Positions 23,431 to 40,083 of a DNA stretch of 64,000 bases are shown here, in pieces; within the stretch, counting starts at the first letter, position 1, and every line of letters begins with the position of its first letter. This stretch comes from Pseudofrankia saprophytica (GTDB lineage: Bacteria; Actinomycetota; Actinomycetes; Frankiales; Frankiaceae). The notes under the pieces are model-generated. The model worked only from the letters and a program-made list of their open reading frames with translations, was not told where the DNA came from and ran no database searches. Position numbers and translations under genes: made by a program. The stretch lies in the NCBI RefSeq assembly GCF_000235425.2, contig NZ_KI912266.1:4843686-4907685 (forward strand). Direction: 5' to 3'.

Positions 23431-23456
23431 GGGTTGGGGCGGCCGCCGCCGGGTAT
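23431..23456 (+). promoter_or_regulatory. SigB/SigH-type promoter candidate
   Basis: GGGTTG (23431-23436), 14 bases, GGGTAT (23451-23456). This fits the actinobacterial general-stress sigma consensus G..T-N14-16-GGGTA(T/C). It lies 28 bases before the ATG of the small membrane protein gene at 23485. Confidence 0.5.
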
Positions 23457-23484
23457 GACAGCAGTATCGTCATAGGAGGATGTT

Positions 23485-23652
23485 ATGGCTCTCATCGTCG
23501 CGGTACTGATCCTCGCGTTGCTCTTCGGCGGGCTGGGATTCGCCGTGCACGCGCTGTGGATCGTCGCGCTCGTGGTTTTCGCGGCCTGGGTCCTCGGTTT
23601 CTTCATGCGCAGCGCCAGCGGCAGCGGAAGCAGTCGTTGGTACCGCTGGTAG
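23485..23652 (+). CDS. Small hydrophobic membrane protein, 55 residues
   Basis: Sequence starts MALIVAVLILALLFGGLGFA, has a second helix HALWIVALVVFAAWVLGFFM, and ends in a polar tail with RWYRW. This is the common actinobacterial short hydrophobic protein pattern (Lmo0937-like), frequently stress-induced. An excellent ribosome-binding site AGGAGGA (23474-23480) precedes ATG 23485, and a SigB-type promoter lies upstream. Function unknown; too short for many gene finders. Confidence 0.82.
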   Translation: MALIVAVLILALLFGGLGFAVHALWIVALVVFAAWVLGFFMRSASGSGSSRWYRW

Positions 23653-23732
23653 ATCCTTTCCCCGTCCCATGGTTCCAGGGGAACATAGTTCCAGGGATTT
23701 CTTTCCGCTCGACGACCCCATCGCACGTTCCA

Positions 23733-23763
23733 CCCGGCACCGCACCGACGGCGCGGTGCCGGG
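23733..23763. terminator. Bidirectional hairpin terminator
   Basis: Perfect 11-bp stem, 23733-23743 with 23753-23763, 9-base loop. It lies between the convergent small membrane protein gene and the ltrA-like gene (ends 23775). Confidence 0.7.
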
Positions 23764-23774
23764 CGGTGCCGCGG

Positions 23775-25118
23775 TCAGTCCGAACGGGCCTGCTCGATCG
23801 CCGCGGCGCCGACCAGGACGACGGCGAGGGCTCCCATCGCCGTCAGGCTCTCGATGCCGGCGGCGAGGGGGGCGCACCCGAGTACCACCACCGCCACGGC
23901 CAGCGGCCACCAGGCCCGGTGGCGCCGGACCCGCGCGCAGCAGGCGGCCAGGCCGGCGAGAAACAGGGCCGGGCCGCCACAGGACACGAGGGCGCCCGCC
24001 AGGTGCAGCTCGTCGTGGGGGTGGGCGATCACCAGCTCGAGGCCGACGGCCGAGAGCACGATGCCGGCGATGATCGGCAGATGCAGGTAGGTGTAGACGT
24101 CCCGGCCGAGCTGGCCGGCCTCGGTCGGCGCGCTGCGGCCGATCCGCCGCGCCACGACCTCGGAGACCTGGCCGAAGTACAGCCACCACAGCGCCGTCGA
24201 CAGGATGAAGGCGACACCGAGAGCGACGACGACCGCGACGGTGAGGTCCGACTCGGACGCGGTCGCCCCGGCCAGCACGATGCTCTCCCCGAGCGCGATG
24301 ATGACGAACAGCTGGAAGCGCTCGGCGAAGTGGTTACCGTCGACCTGCCACTGGCTGGTGGGTGTCGATCCCATCCCGGGGATCCAGTACAGGACGAGCG
24401 GCGCGATCAGGTCCACCAGCAGCGCGGCTCCCCACGGCGCCCAGCGCGCGTCGCCGTCGACGAACCCGCCCACGATCCACAGCGGCGCCGACAGCACACT
24501 CCAGGCCAGGATCTGCACGAAGTTGCGGTGGAACGCGCCGGCGGGGGTGACCGCGACGACGAAGACGTTGCGGCCCAGTTGCAGCGCCACGTAGCTGGCC
24601 GCGAACAGCAGCCCACGCTCGCCGAACGCGTCCGGAACCGCGACCGCCATGAGCAGGCTCGCCAGCATGACGAACACCAGCACCAGGCGGACGGCGACCG
24701 TGCTCGGGTCGAACCAGTTCGCCATCCAGGTCGTGTAGTTCCACGCCCAGTAGATGACGACGAGCATGAACGCGGTCCGGGCGGCGCCCGCCCAGGTCAG
24801 GTCCGCGAGCAGATGGTGTGAGAGCTGCGTGACCGCGAGGACGTAGACGAGGTCGAAGAACAGCTCGAAGAACGTCGCGCGCTGCTCCCCGCCAGTCCGC
24901 TTGCGGATCAGCCGGATATCCGGGACGACCAGCTCGGAGGCCGCCACGGGAACCCTCGGCCCCGGGACGGCCGCGTCGCCGGCGCGATCCTCGCCAGGCC
25001 GCGGGCCTGGATCCGCCGAGAACGTTGCCGGCGAAGCCGGGTCCTGACCCATGTGGCCGAGCATACCCAGCCAGTGATCTTCGCCGCACCCAGTGGGCGG
25101 GATGGCCGAATGTGACAT
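23775..25118 (-). CDS. Low-temperature-requirement A (LtrA)-family membrane protein
   Basis: About 447 residues. After a polar N-terminal stretch comes the LtrA signature TFFELFFDLVYVLAVTQLSH, then VIYWAWNYTTWMANWFDP, HFAERFQLFVIIALGESIVL and YLHLPIIAGIVLSAVGLELV, with about a dozen membrane helices. The family is widespread; the name comes from a Listeria low-temperature mutant, and its biochemical function is unknown. ATG 25118 has AAGGA 7 bases upstream; ATG 25052 is an alternative giving 425 residues. Divergent from the GlxA-type regulator with a very short shared promoter region. Confidence 0.85.
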   Translation of the reverse strand: MSHSAIPPTGCGEDHWLGMLGHMGQDPASPATFSADPGPRPGEDRAGDAAVPGPRVPVAASELVVPDIRLIRKRTGGEQRATFFELFFDLVYVLAVTQLSHHLLADLTWAGAARTAFMLVVIYWAWNYTTWMANWFDPSTVAVRLVLVFVMLASLLMAVAVPDAFGERGLLFAASYVALQLGRNVFVVAVTPAGAFHRNFVQILAWSVLSAPLWIVGGFVDGDARWAPWGAALLVDLIAPLVLYWIPGMGSTPTSQWQVDGNHFAERFQLFVIIALGESIVLAGATASESDLTVAVVVALGVAFILSTALWWLYFGQVSEVVARRIGRSAPTEAGQLGRDVYTYLHLPIIAGIVLSAVGLELVIAHPHDELHLAGALVSCGGPALFLAGLAACCARVRRHRAWWPLAVAVVVLGCAPLAAGIESLTAMGALAVVLVGAAAIEQARSD

Positions 25119-25166
25119 AGCCAGGTCCTTGCTGCCGCCCGGAGCCGGTTGCGAGGCTCGGACACC

Positions 25167-26219
25167 GTGGACAGCGTGGTTCCCGCCGGTCCGGCCCCGG
25201 CTCTGGCTCCGGCCCCGGCTCCCCAAGGGGCGCCGGCTCGGCAGGTGATCGTCGCGGTGTTCGACGGCGTCGAGCTGCTGGACGTCACCGGGCCGGCGGA
25301 GGTGTTCTCCGTCGCCGACCGTCTTCGAACGCCGGGCTCGCCCGGGTACGTCGTCCGGCTGGCCGCGGTGCGCCGCGGGCCGGTGCGCACGTCGAGTGGT
25401 GTGCGGCTCGTCGCCGACGTCGGGTTCGGCGCCCCCATGGGCGCGGTCGACACCGCCATCGTCCCCGGCGGCATCACACCGCAGACGGCGGGCAGCCTGC
25501 CGATCGTCGAACCGGCGGTGGTCGGCTGGGTGGCCCGCCGGTCTGCCGCCTGGCGACGGGTGGCGTCGGTATGCGCCGGCGCGCACATGCTGGCGGCCGC
25601 CGGTCTCTTGGATGGCCGGCCGGCGACGACCCACTGGTTCACCGCCGGCCGGCTGGCGGCGGAGTTCCCGGCCGTCGCCGTCGACCCGGACCCGATCTTC
25701 ATCCGGTCCGGCCGGATCTGGACCTGCGCGGGGGTGAGCGCGGGGATGGACCTGGCGCTGGCCATGGTCGCCGAGGACCACGGCGACCAGCTCGCCCGCG
25801 AGGTCGCCCGTTGGATGGTGATGTACCTGCGGCGGCCAGGTGGGCAGAGCCAGTTCAGCGCGCCGCTCGCCCCGGCGGCGCCACGCACCGACCGCATCCG
25901 GGACGCGATCGCGTGGATCGTCGAGCACCCCGGGCGGGACCTGTCGGTCCCGGCCCTCGCGCGGCACGCCCATCTCAGCGAACGCCATTTCGCCCGGCTC
26001 TTCGCCCGGGAGGCGGCGACCACGCCGGCGGCCTACGTCGAGACAGTGCGCGTCGAGGCGGTCCGCCGGGCGCTGGAGGAGACGGACGACACCCTCGACG
26101 TCGTCGCGGCCCGGTGCGGGTTCACCTCGGTCGAGACCCTGCACCGGGTGTTCCGCCGCCGGCTCACCGTCATCCCCGACGACTACCGGCGGCGTTTCCG
26201 GCTTCCGTCCGCCGGCTGA
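25167..26219 (+). CDS. GlxA/FtrA-type AraC regulator with DJ-1/PfpI domain
   Basis: About 350 residues. An Ala/Pro-rich leader is followed by a DJ-1/PfpI (class I amidotransferase-like) domain: VIVAVFDGVELLDVTGPAEV, then VASVCAGAHMLAAAGLLDGR with the nucleophile-elbow Cys, and ATTHW. The C-terminal AraC double helix-turn-helix is SVPALARHAHLSERHFARLF and LDVVAARCGFTSVETLHRVF. Members sense small nitrogen or aldehyde metabolites. Start uncertain (GTG 25167 or 25176, TTG 25149). An HD-domain gene follows 130 bases downstream on the same strand and may be its target. Confidence 0.88.
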   Translation: MDSVVPAGPAPALAPAPAPQGAPARQVIVAVFDGVELLDVTGPAEVFSVADRLRTPGSPGYVVRLAAVRRGPVRTSSGVRLVADVGFGAPMGAVDTAIVPGGITPQTAGSLPIVEPAVVGWVARRSAAWRRVASVCAGAHMLAAAGLLDGRPATTHWFTAGRLAAEFPAVAVDPDPIFIRSGRIWTCAGVSAGMDLALAMVAEDHGDQLAREVARWMVMYLRRPGGQSQFSAPLAPAAPRTDRIRDAIAWIVEHPGRDLSVPALARHAHLSERHFARLFAREAATTPAAYVETVRVEAVRRALEETDDTLDVVAARCGFTSVETLHRVFRRRLTVIPDDYRRRFRLPSAG

Positions 26220-26349
26220 CCCGAATCCGAGCCATACGCGACCACGGCGTCCTCTCCTACCCACTACCCGGCCTACCTGGTGACCGGCCCTGCCCCTGGT
26301 CGACTCGCCGTCCGCACCGCACTCGCACCCCGACCGCTGGAGGCATCCT

Positions 26350-26949
26350 GTGCCGTCGCCCCTGCCGACCCTTCCCGACAGCGCGCTCGCCGTGGCCGCC
26401 GACGAGCTGCTGACGACCTGTTCACCGCCGCCGCTGGTGAACCACTGCCGGCGGACGTACCTGTTCGGCACGGCGCTGCTGGAGAGCAGGCACCGGCCGT
26501 ACGACGCCGAGGCGCTGTATGTCGCGGCCATGCTGCACGATCTGGGCCTGACCGAGCTGTGGGGCGACGAGGTCACGCCCTTCGAACAGCGCGGCGCGCT
26601 CGTCGCGGAGATCACCATGCTCGAGCGGGGGGCGAGCCCGCGGTTCGCAGGGCTGGTGCGGGACGCGATCGCGCTGCACCTGGAGCTCGACACCGCCAAG
26701 GATCCCCGTCCCGAGGTCGCCGGCGTGCATCTCGGCGCCGCCGTCGACGTTCTGGGTCTGCGGCTGGACCAACTGCCAAAGGACCTGGTCGCCGATGTCC
26801 TCGACGGTCTCCCCCGGCTGGGCCTCAAGGACCTCCTGACCACCGTCCTGCGGCACGAGGCCGAGGCGAAACCCACCTCCCGCATCGCCGGGCACGTCGC
26901 CCAGCTCGACTTCGTCCGGCTCGTCGCCGCGGCCCCCTTCGACGGCTGA
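26350..26949 (+). CDS. HD-domain phosphohydrolase-like protein (cyanamide-hydratase-like)
   Basis: 199 residues with VNHCRRTYLFG, YVAAMLHDLGLTELWGDEVT (HD), and RDAIALHLELD, the metal ligands of small HD hydrolases. The core resembles the paralogue at 15668. GTG 26350 has GGAGG at 26338-26342, an optimal distance. It lies just after the GlxA-type regulator, a pairing suggesting control by that regulator. Substrate unknown. Confidence 0.85.
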   Translation: MPSPLPTLPDSALAVAADELLTTCSPPPLVNHCRRTYLFGTALLESRHRPYDAEALYVAAMLHDLGLTELWGDEVTPFEQRGALVAEITMLERGASPRFAGLVRDAIALHLELDTAKDPRPEVAGVHLGAAVDVLGLRLDQLPKDLVADVLDGLPRLGLKDLLTTVLRHEAEAKPTSRIAGHVAQLDFVRLVAAAPFDG

Positions 26950-27062
26950 CGTCCGCCTGCGGGTCATCAGCCGCCGCCGCCGGCGACCTTCCCGCGCCGC
27001 CCAGCACGCGCGCCGGGCCTCGTCGCCACCGGCGTCGAGCGACGCCGCGGACGGCTCACCGG

Positions 27063-28352
27063 TCACCGGTCACCGGCGGCGGCGCGGGTCGCGCGCTCGG
27101 CGACGGCGTACTGGTCGGTGCGCGCGTCGTAGGACCAGAAGCCGCGCAGCCAGGCCGCCGTCGCGCCGACGCCGACGACGCAGGCGAGGCCGCCGGAGGC
27201 GATGCTCCCGCGGACGCTCCACAGATCGGCGGTGACACCGGCGCGCACCTGTCCGCCGAGCGGGCCGAGCGAGTAGGAGAGCAGCTCGATGCCGGCCAGC
27301 CGGCCGCGCATCGTCTCGGGAATGGTCTGGTTCCAGATGGTCGAGCGGAAGACCCCGGAGATCATGTCGGCGGCCCCGGCCGCGGCCAGGGCGCAGGCTA
27401 CCAACCACAGCGTGGGCAGCACGCCCGCCAGGGCGATGCACAGGCCGTAGACCGCCGCGGCCGCCGCGATCGCGCGGCCGTGGTGGTGCACCCGGCTGGT
27501 CCAGCCGGACAGCGCGGTCGCGACCAGGGCACCTACCGTCTCGGCCGAGTAGAGCAGGCCGAGCAACTGCGGCTGATGGAAGGTGCGCTCCGCCAGCGCG
27601 GGGAAGAGCACCACCGGCATCGCGAGCAGCATCGCGGCGATGTCGACCAGGTAGGTGCCGACCAGGTCGCGGCGGGACACGGCGTAACGCAGGCCCTCGG
27701 CGACCGCCGCCAGGCTCGGCGGCGTGGTCTCGGCCCGGTGCGGGTAGCGGCGCATCAGCGTGTACAGCAGGCTGGCGACGAGCAGGCCGCACACGTCGAT
27801 CACGAAGCACCACCCGATGCCCGCGTACGCCACCAGGAGGCCGCCGAGGGCCGGGCCGGTGAGCATGCCGGCCTGCAGGCCCATGCTGTCGAGCGCGCTC
27901 GCCGCGGGCAGCTCCTCATGGGCGACGGTGCGCGGGAACAGGGCCTCGCGGGAGGGCCGTTGCAGGCTGCTCGTGCTCGCCAGCGCCGCGGCCGCCACGA
28001 AGATCACCCACGTGCTTGGATGGTCCCGGAAGGCGTTGGCCGCGAGCACCGCCGTGACGGCCGCCTGCGCGAGCCCGCACAGCACCAGGAGGCGGCGGCG
28101 GTCGACGTGGTCGGCCAGTGCCCCGCCGTACAGGCCGAAGACGAGCAGGGGAAGGAGCTCCACCGCGCCGACGGCGCCAACCATGGCGTTGGAATGGGTC
28201 AGGGCGTAGAGCTGGTAGGGAACGGCGACATAGGTGACCATGCCGCCGAGGTAGAAGACGGTGCCGGCCATCAACAGCAGGCGGAAGTCACGCGAGGTGC
28301 GCAGCGGTGTCGTGTCGACGCGCAACGCCCCGAAACGGTCGAGCCAGGTCAC
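27063..28352 (-). CDS. MFS transporter, EntS/MFS_3-like
   Basis: About 429 residues, twelve helices. Typical segments: TSRDFRLLLMAGTVFYLGGM, VPYQLYALTHSNAMVGAVGA, the inter-helix loop ALADHVDRRRLLV (helix 2-3 motif), and LPAASALDSMGLQAGMLTGP. Similar to enterobactin-exporter-like and macrolide-efflux-like MFS proteins. GTG 28352 is preferred, with GAGGA upstream. Divergent from the SARP regulator at 28536, which may control it. Confidence 0.88.
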   Translation of the reverse strand: MTWLDRFGALRVDTTPLRTSRDFRLLLMAGTVFYLGGMVTYVAVPYQLYALTHSNAMVGAVGAVELLPLLVFGLYGGALADHVDRRRLLVLCGLAQAAVTAVLAANAFRDHPSTWVIFVAAAALASTSSLQRPSREALFPRTVAHEELPAASALDSMGLQAGMLTGPALGGLLVAYAGIGWCFVIDVCGLLVASLLYTLMRRYPHRAETTPPSLAAVAEGLRYAVSRRDLVGTYLVDIAAMLLAMPVVLFPALAERTFHQPQLLGLLYSAETVGALVATALSGWTSRVHHHGRAIAAAAAVYGLCIALAGVLPTLWLVACALAAAGAADMISGVFRSTIWNQTIPETMRGRLAGIELLSYSLGPLGGQVRAGVTADLWSVRGSIASGGLACVVGVGATAAWLRGFWSYDARTDQYAVAERATRAAAGDR

Positions 28353-28535
28353 GGGAGGACATCCTCGCAACGTGCCGGACTCGGGCGGTCGTCGCGGGAT
28401 CCCGCGGCCCGGCCGCCGACGGGGACCGGGCTCCACCGGTCTGGGTGATCGGGCCGGCTGATGGGTTCGTCTCGGTAGCGGTACCCGGTCAGCGTCCGGC
28501 GCGCGTCAACTCGCTGGTTCGGCCGGAGATCTCGG

Positions 28536-31571
<3,036 letters not shown>

Positions 31572-31731
31572 GGCCAGCGGCGCCCCGCCGACGACGGGCG
31601 GGCCGGCCGGCCGGCGGACCGGGCAACCGCTGAGGCCACCAAACGCTGAGCCCACCAACGCCGAACCCGCCAAACGCTCCGCCCGGCGTCGAGGAACGCT
31701 CGTGGAACGCCGCACCCCGCACCCTGCTCGC

Positions 31732-33138
31732 ATGACCACGACAACTGTGCACCGCGATCCGCCGGACGCGCTGCGCCGCCACTTCCGCGGGACGGTGCTG
31801 CGACCGGGTGAAGAAGGCTATGCCGAGGCCCGCCGGGTCTGGAACGGCGCCGTCGACCGCCGACCCGCCCTGATCGCCCGCTGCGCCGGCGCCGACGACG
31901 TCCAGGCGGCGATCCGGTTCGCCCGCGAACGCGACCTGCCGGTCGCGGTCCGCGGCGGCGGCCACTCCGTGCTCGGGTACGGCGTGTGCGACGGCGGCAT
32001 CGTGATCGACCTGTCGCAGCTCAAGGCCGTCTCGGTCGACCCCGCCGGCCGCACCGCGCGGGCCGCGGGCGGCCTGACCTGGGCCGAGTTCGACCTCGCC
32101 ACCGGGCGGCACGGCCTGGCCACCACCGGCGGCTCGGTCAGCTCCACCGGCATTGGCGGGGTGACGCTCGGCGGCGGGTTCGGGCACCTGATGCGCCGGT
32201 ACGGGCTGACCGTCGACAACCTGCTGGCCGCCGACCTGGTCACCGCCGACGGCGACCGGCTGCGCGTCGACGCCACGACCGAGCCGGAGCTGCTGTGGGG
32301 GCTGCGCGGCGGCGGCGGCAACTTCGGCGTCGTCACCGCGTTCGAGTACGGCCTGCACCCGGTCGGGCCCGTGGTCCTCGGCGGGCCGGTCTTCTGGCCC
32401 CTGGATCAGGCCCCCGAGGTGCTGCGTTTCCTGCGCGAGTTCGCGCCCACGGCGCCCGACGAGCTCGGCGTCGCCCTCGTCGCCATGCTCGCTCCCCCGA
32501 TGCCCTTCCTGCCGGCCGACCGGTACGGCACCCCGGTGCTCGGGCTGCTGCCCGTCTGGTGCGGCGATCTCGCCGAGGGCGCCGCGGCGCTGGCGCCGCT
32601 ACGCGGAGTGGGGACGCCGATCGGCGACCTCGTCCGCCCGGTCCCCTACCGGGCGCTGCAGTCGCTGCTGGACATCAGCGCCTCCCCCGGGAACGGCTCG
32701 TACTGGCGTTCCCACCGGCTGCCCGACCTGTCCGACGCGGCCATCGACGCCATCGTCGACGCCGTCGCCTCGATCACCTCGCCGTTGTCGCTGCTCAACG
32801 GCTGGATGATCGGCGGCGCGGTCAGCCGGGTCGCGCCCAACGCGACGGCCGTCGGTCCCCGCGAGCCCGGGTTCGAGCTGCGCCTGATCGCGAACTGGCG
32901 CCCGGGCGACCCCGCCCCCGAGCGGCACCTGGCCTGGGCACGGGACGGGTGGGCACGGCTGCGACCCGAGAGCGCCGGCCAGTACGCCACCTTCCTGTCC
33001 GACGAGGGCCCCGCCGGCATCCGGGCCGCCTACGGCGACCGCCTCGGGCGGCTCACCGCCCTCAAGGACCGCTTCGACCCGTCGAACGTCTTCCGCCTCA
33101 ACCCGAACATCCCCACGAGCAAGGGAGTGACCCGATGA
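31732..33138 (+). CDS. FAD-binding oxidoreductase, berberine-bridge-enzyme type
   Basis: 468 residues. PCMH-type FAD domain: [20 protein letters not shown] with His78, the likely 8-alpha-histidyl FAD anchor, and [20 protein letters not shown]. The second (6-S-cysteinyl) anchor Cys of bicovalent enzymes is replaced, so flavin is probably singly attached. The C terminus [14 protein letters not shown] is the BBE domain motif. Such enzymes oxidise sugars, alcohols or secondary metabolites with oxygen. It overlaps the NmrA-like gene by ATGA and lies 160 bases after the SARP regulator, which may activate it. Confidence 0.9.
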   Translation: MTTTTVHRDPPDALRRHFRGTVLRPGEEGYAEARRVWNGAVDRRPALIARCAGADDVQAAIRFARERDLPVAVRGGGHSVLGYGVCDGGIVIDLSQLKAVSVDPAGRTARAAGGLTWAEFDLATGRHGLATTGGSVSSTGIGGVTLGGGFGHLMRRYGLTVDNLLAADLVTADGDRLRVDATTEPELLWGLRGGGGNFGVVTAFEYGLHPVGPVVLGGPVFWPLDQAPEVLRFLREFAPTAPDELGVALVAMLAPPMPFLPADRYGTPVLGLLPVWCGDLAEGAAALAPLRGVGTPIGDLVRPVPYRALQSLLDISASPGNGSYWRSHRLPDLSDAAIDAIVDAVASITSPLSLLNGWMIGGAVSRVAPNATAVGPREPGFELRLIANWRPGDPAPERHLAWARDGWARLRPESAGQYATFLSDEGPAGIRAAYGDRLGRLTALKDRFDPSNVFRLNPNIPTSKGVTR

Positions 33139-34085
33139 AGATCCTGGTGACCGGCGCGACCGGTACCGTCGGCCGGCACGTCGTGCGCGGCCTCGCTGAG
33201 GCCGGCCTGCCGGTGCGGGCGTTCGTCCGCGACGCCGGCGCGGCGGCCGGCGCTCTCGGCCCTGGCGTGGAGCTCGCCGTCGGCGACTTCGCCGACCGCG
33301 ACGCGCTCGCCCGCGCCCTGTCCGGCGTCGACCGGCTCTTCCTCGCCTGCGGCAACGTCCCCGGGCAGGTCGGGCACGAACGCGCGGCCATCGACGCGGC
33401 GGTGTCGGCCGGCGTCGGCCGCGTCGTCAAGCTGTCGGGCCCCGACCCGTACCCCGCCTCGCCGCTGGTCTTCGACAGCTGGCACGGCGTGATCGAGCAG
33501 CACCTCGCCGCGTCCGGGCTGCCCGCGGTGCTGCTGCGCCCGAGGACGTACCTGACCAATCTGCTGGCCTACGCCCAGGCCATCGCGAGCATGGGCATGC
33601 TGTTCGCCCCGGCCGGCACCGCCGAGATCTCCTTCGTCGACCCGCGCGACGTCGCGGACGTGGCCGTCGAGTGCCTGGCCGGCGACGGGCACGAGGGCCG
33701 CGCCTACGCGCTGACGGGACCGGAGGCGATCACCTTCGAGCGCGTCGCCCGCGAGCTGGGCACGGCCACCGGCCGCTACGTCCGCTACGTGAACGTCAGC
33801 GACGACGACGCCCGGCGGGCGATGACCGCCGACGGCGTGCCAGGGGCGGTCGCCGACGCCATCGTCGCGATCTTCGCGGCGCAGCGGACGGGGTGGATGG
33901 CGACGACCACCACCGACGTGCGGAACGTCACCGGCCGGGCACCGCGGTCGATCGCCGACTTCGCCCGCGACCACGCCGAGCTGTTCGGGCCGGCCAGCGC
34001 CGGCGACGGGCGTGGCGGCGACGGGCGTGGCGGCGAGGACGGCGGCGCCGAAATTGCCTTGGCAAAGGCGGGCGACCTGGCATAG
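33135..34085 (+). CDS. NmrA-like NAD(P)-binding protein (atypical SDR)
   Basis: 316 residues starting [20 protein letters not shown], with GxxGxxG at residues 7-13 for dinucleotide binding, [29 protein letters not shown] and [15 protein letters not shown]. It belongs to the NmrA/QOR2-like group of quinone reductases or redox sensors. The C-terminal tail contains a Gly/Asp repeat ([15 protein letters not shown]). ATG 33135 overlaps the TGA of the FAD oxidase, so they are co-translated. A strong hairpin follows at 34154. Confidence 0.88.
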   Translation: MKILVTGATGTVGRHVVRGLAEAGLPVRAFVRDAGAAAGALGPGVELAVGDFADRDALARALSGVDRLFLACGNVPGQVGHERAAIDAAVSAGVGRVVKLSGPDPYPASPLVFDSWHGVIEQHLAASGLPAVLLRPRTYLTNLLAYAQAIASMGMLFAPAGTAEISFVDPRDVADVAVECLAGDGHEGRAYALTGPEAITFERVARELGTATGRYVRYVNVSDDDARRAMTADGVPGAVADAIVAIFAAQRTGWMATTTTDVRNVTGRAPRSIADFARDHAELFGPASAGDGRGGDGRGGEDGGAEIALAKAGDLA

Positions 34086-34153
34086 AGATTCTCTCGATGA
34101 ATCTCTCCAGGTACGTCTCCGCCCGAGTCTGACGGCGTAGCGACGCGGTGCCA

Positions 34154-34189
34154 GCCCGGCCCGGCTCGGTCATCCGAGCCCGGCCGGGC
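34154..34189 (+). terminator. Hairpin terminator after the FAD/NmrA operon
   Basis: 16-base arms (34154-34169 and 34174-34189) pair with one mismatch around the tetraloop TCAT, 68 bases past the stop codon. Confidence 0.7.
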
Positions 34190-34261
34190 CACCGTCCCAT
34201 GCCCTGACCTGGAACGACGCGGGGCGGGCGCCCAAGGCGCCGCCCGGAGACGAGACAACCC

Positions 34262-35707
34262 ATGGATCTTCACGAATACGCGTGTCACGACGCCGTCGGC
34301 CTGCGGATGCTGATCGCGAAGGGCGAGGTGAGCGCCGCCGAGGTCGAGGCGGCGGCGCGGGAGGCGCTGGCGTGGGCGCACGACCGGTGCAACGCTCTGG
34401 CCGCCCCCCTGTTCGGCCCGGCGCTGGCCCACGACCCGCGCGGCCCGCTCGGCGGGGTGCCGTTCCTCATCAAGGACGCGGGGCCGATGGCCGCGGGGGT
34501 GCGGTTCCGGTGCGGCAGCCGGAGCCTGGGACCCGGGGTGCCGGCCCAGGCCGACCATGAGCTGATGCGCCGCTTCCGGGCCGCCGGCCTGGCGACGCTC
34601 GGCCTGACGATCTCCCCGGAGCTCGGGCTGAGCTTCACCACCGAGCCGCTGCTGCACGGCCCGGTCCGCAATCCCTGGGACCCGTCGCGCACCGTCGGCG
34701 GCTCCAGCGGGGGCGCCGCCGCGCTGGTGGCGGCCGGCGCCGTTCCGCTCGCCCACGCCAACGACGGCGCCGGGTCGATCCGGGTGCCGGCGTCCTGCTG
34801 CGGCCTGGTCGGGCTCAAGCCGAGCCGCGGCCGGACGCCGACGGGTGCCGGGCTCGGCGGAGCGGTGTTCGGCATGCTCTCCGAGTTCGCGCTGACCCGC
34901 ACCGTCCGGGACGCGGCGACGCTGCTCGACGCGGTGCACGGGCCCGCGGCCGGCGGCGCGTTCGCCGCACCCGCGCCCGCACGCCCGTACGCGGACGAGG
35001 TACTGCCCGGCGCGTGGGCCGACGGGCCGTCCCGCGGCGGCCGCCTGCGGGTCGCGGTGGCGACCAGGGCCTGGTCCGGCGCCGCGGTCGACCCCGAGGT
35101 GGCCTCGGCGGCCGAGCGGGGCGGCGAGGCGCTCGCGGCGCTGGGGCACCACGTCGAGGAGGCGTCGCCGCCGCTGGCGTGGGACGAGGTGATCCAGGCC
35201 TGCGTGACCGAAGCGATCGGCGTCGCCGCCCCGTTCCTGCTGGCCCCCCGCCAGCCTCCGGCCGACCGCCTCGAGGCTGTCTCCCGGCGGGTCCTGGCCG
35301 ACGCCCGGGACGGCGGAGCCATCGACCTCGTCGCGGGGCTGGACGCGGCTGGCCGGGTCGGACGGGACCTCGACCGCTTCCTCGCCGGGTACGACCTGCT
35401 GGTGACCCCGACGCTCGCGCGCCCGCCCGTGCCGCACGGCACGCTGAACTACGACGACCCGGGCCACACCGTCGAGAGCTGGCTTCGCGCGATCTTCGAC
35501 TTCGGGCCGTTCACCAGCGTCGCCAACGTGACGGGCGTGCCGGCGATGAGCCTGCCGCTCGGGCGGAGCGCGGGCGGCCTGCCGATCGGCGTGCAGCTCA
35601 TCGCCGCCCACGGCCGCGAGGACCTGCTGCTGCGCGTCTCGGCCGCGCTGGAGGAGGCGATGCCCTGGCGAGGCCGTCGGCCGGGGCTGTTCGTCGGCCA
35701 GGGCTGA
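34262..35707 (+). CDS. Amidase-signature hydrolase
   Basis: 481 residues. The Ser-cis-Ser-Lys triad is visible: Lys71 in GVPFLIKDAG, the cis-Ser in VGGSSGGAAALVA (about 145-157) and the nucleophile in DGAGSIRVPASCCGLVGLKP (about Ser172). C-terminal VTPTLARPPVPHG and TGVPAMSLPLG are family motifs. It hydrolyses carboxamides; closest in style to 6-aminohexanoate-cyclic-dimer-hydrolase-like amidases. No GatB/GatA partner is near, so it is not the transamidosome subunit. A 23-bp perfect hairpin follows. Confidence 0.92.
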   Translation: MDLHEYACHDAVGLRMLIAKGEVSAAEVEAAAREALAWAHDRCNALAAPLFGPALAHDPRGPLGGVPFLIKDAGPMAAGVRFRCGSRSLGPGVPAQADHELMRRFRAAGLATLGLTISPELGLSFTTEPLLHGPVRNPWDPSRTVGGSSGGAAALVAAGAVPLAHANDGAGSIRVPASCCGLVGLKPSRGRTPTGAGLGGAVFGMLSEFALTRTVRDAATLLDAVHGPAAGGAFAAPAPARPYADEVLPGAWADGPSRGGRLRVAVATRAWSGAAVDPEVASAAERGGEALAALGHHVEEASPPLAWDEVIQACVTEAIGVAAPFLLAPRQPPADRLEAVSRRVLADARDGGAIDLVAGLDAAGRVGRDLDRFLAGYDLLVTPTLARPPVPHGTLNYDDPGHTVESWLRAIFDFGPFTSVANVTGVPAMSLPLGRSAGGLPIGVQLIAAHGREDLLLRVSAALEEAMPWRGRRPGLFVGQG

Positions 35708-35712
35708 CCCCC

Positions 35713-35760
35713 GCCGGTGCGGCCGGTCGCCAGGGGGCCCTGGCGACCGGCCGCACCGGC
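35713..35760. terminator. Very long perfect hairpin, bidirectional terminator
   Basis: Bases 35713-35735 and 35738-35760 are perfect 23-base complements with only GG between them. It fills the gap between the convergent amidase (ends 35707) and hybrid kinase (ends 35769). Confidence 0.85.
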
Positions 35761-35768
35761 CCTCGACG

Positions 35769-39860
<4,092 letters not shown>

Positions 39861-39998
39861 CGACGTCCTCCCTGCACATGTTCAGACGCCGGCACGGCGC
39901 GGCGACAGCGGTAGCACATTGGCAGCCATCATGCCTTCGGATGGCCACAGAGTGTGTAACAATGATCTTCCTTCGCACACCCGGCGGCCGTGTCACCC

Positions 39999-40026
39999 GG
40001 TTATGAATGGCACCCCAGTAGGGTAA
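39999..40026 (+). promoter_or_regulatory. SigB/SigH-type promoter for the SpoIIE-type phosphatase gene
   Basis: GGTTAT (39999-40004), 16 bases, GGGTAA (40021-40026), fitting the actinobacterial stress-sigma pattern. It lies 58 bases before the GTG at 40084. The products downstream are themselves of the SigB-control type, so feedback is plausible. Confidence 0.5.
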
Positions 40027-40083
40027 GCGGCGCCATGGCGGCCGCAGGTCGGAAGCCTGAACAGGGCAAGCAAGAGGAGAAGG

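Noticed and set aside
25119..26885. Upstream extension of the ltrA-like frame to 1036 codons
   Set aside because: The extra N-terminal part runs antisense through the GlxA regulator and HD gene, and has no protein-like pattern.
26280..28448. A 722-codon plus-strand frame over the HD and MFS genes
   Set aside because: Low-complexity Arg/Ala/Gly/Asp sequence with no family features; both real genes give clear motifs in other frames.
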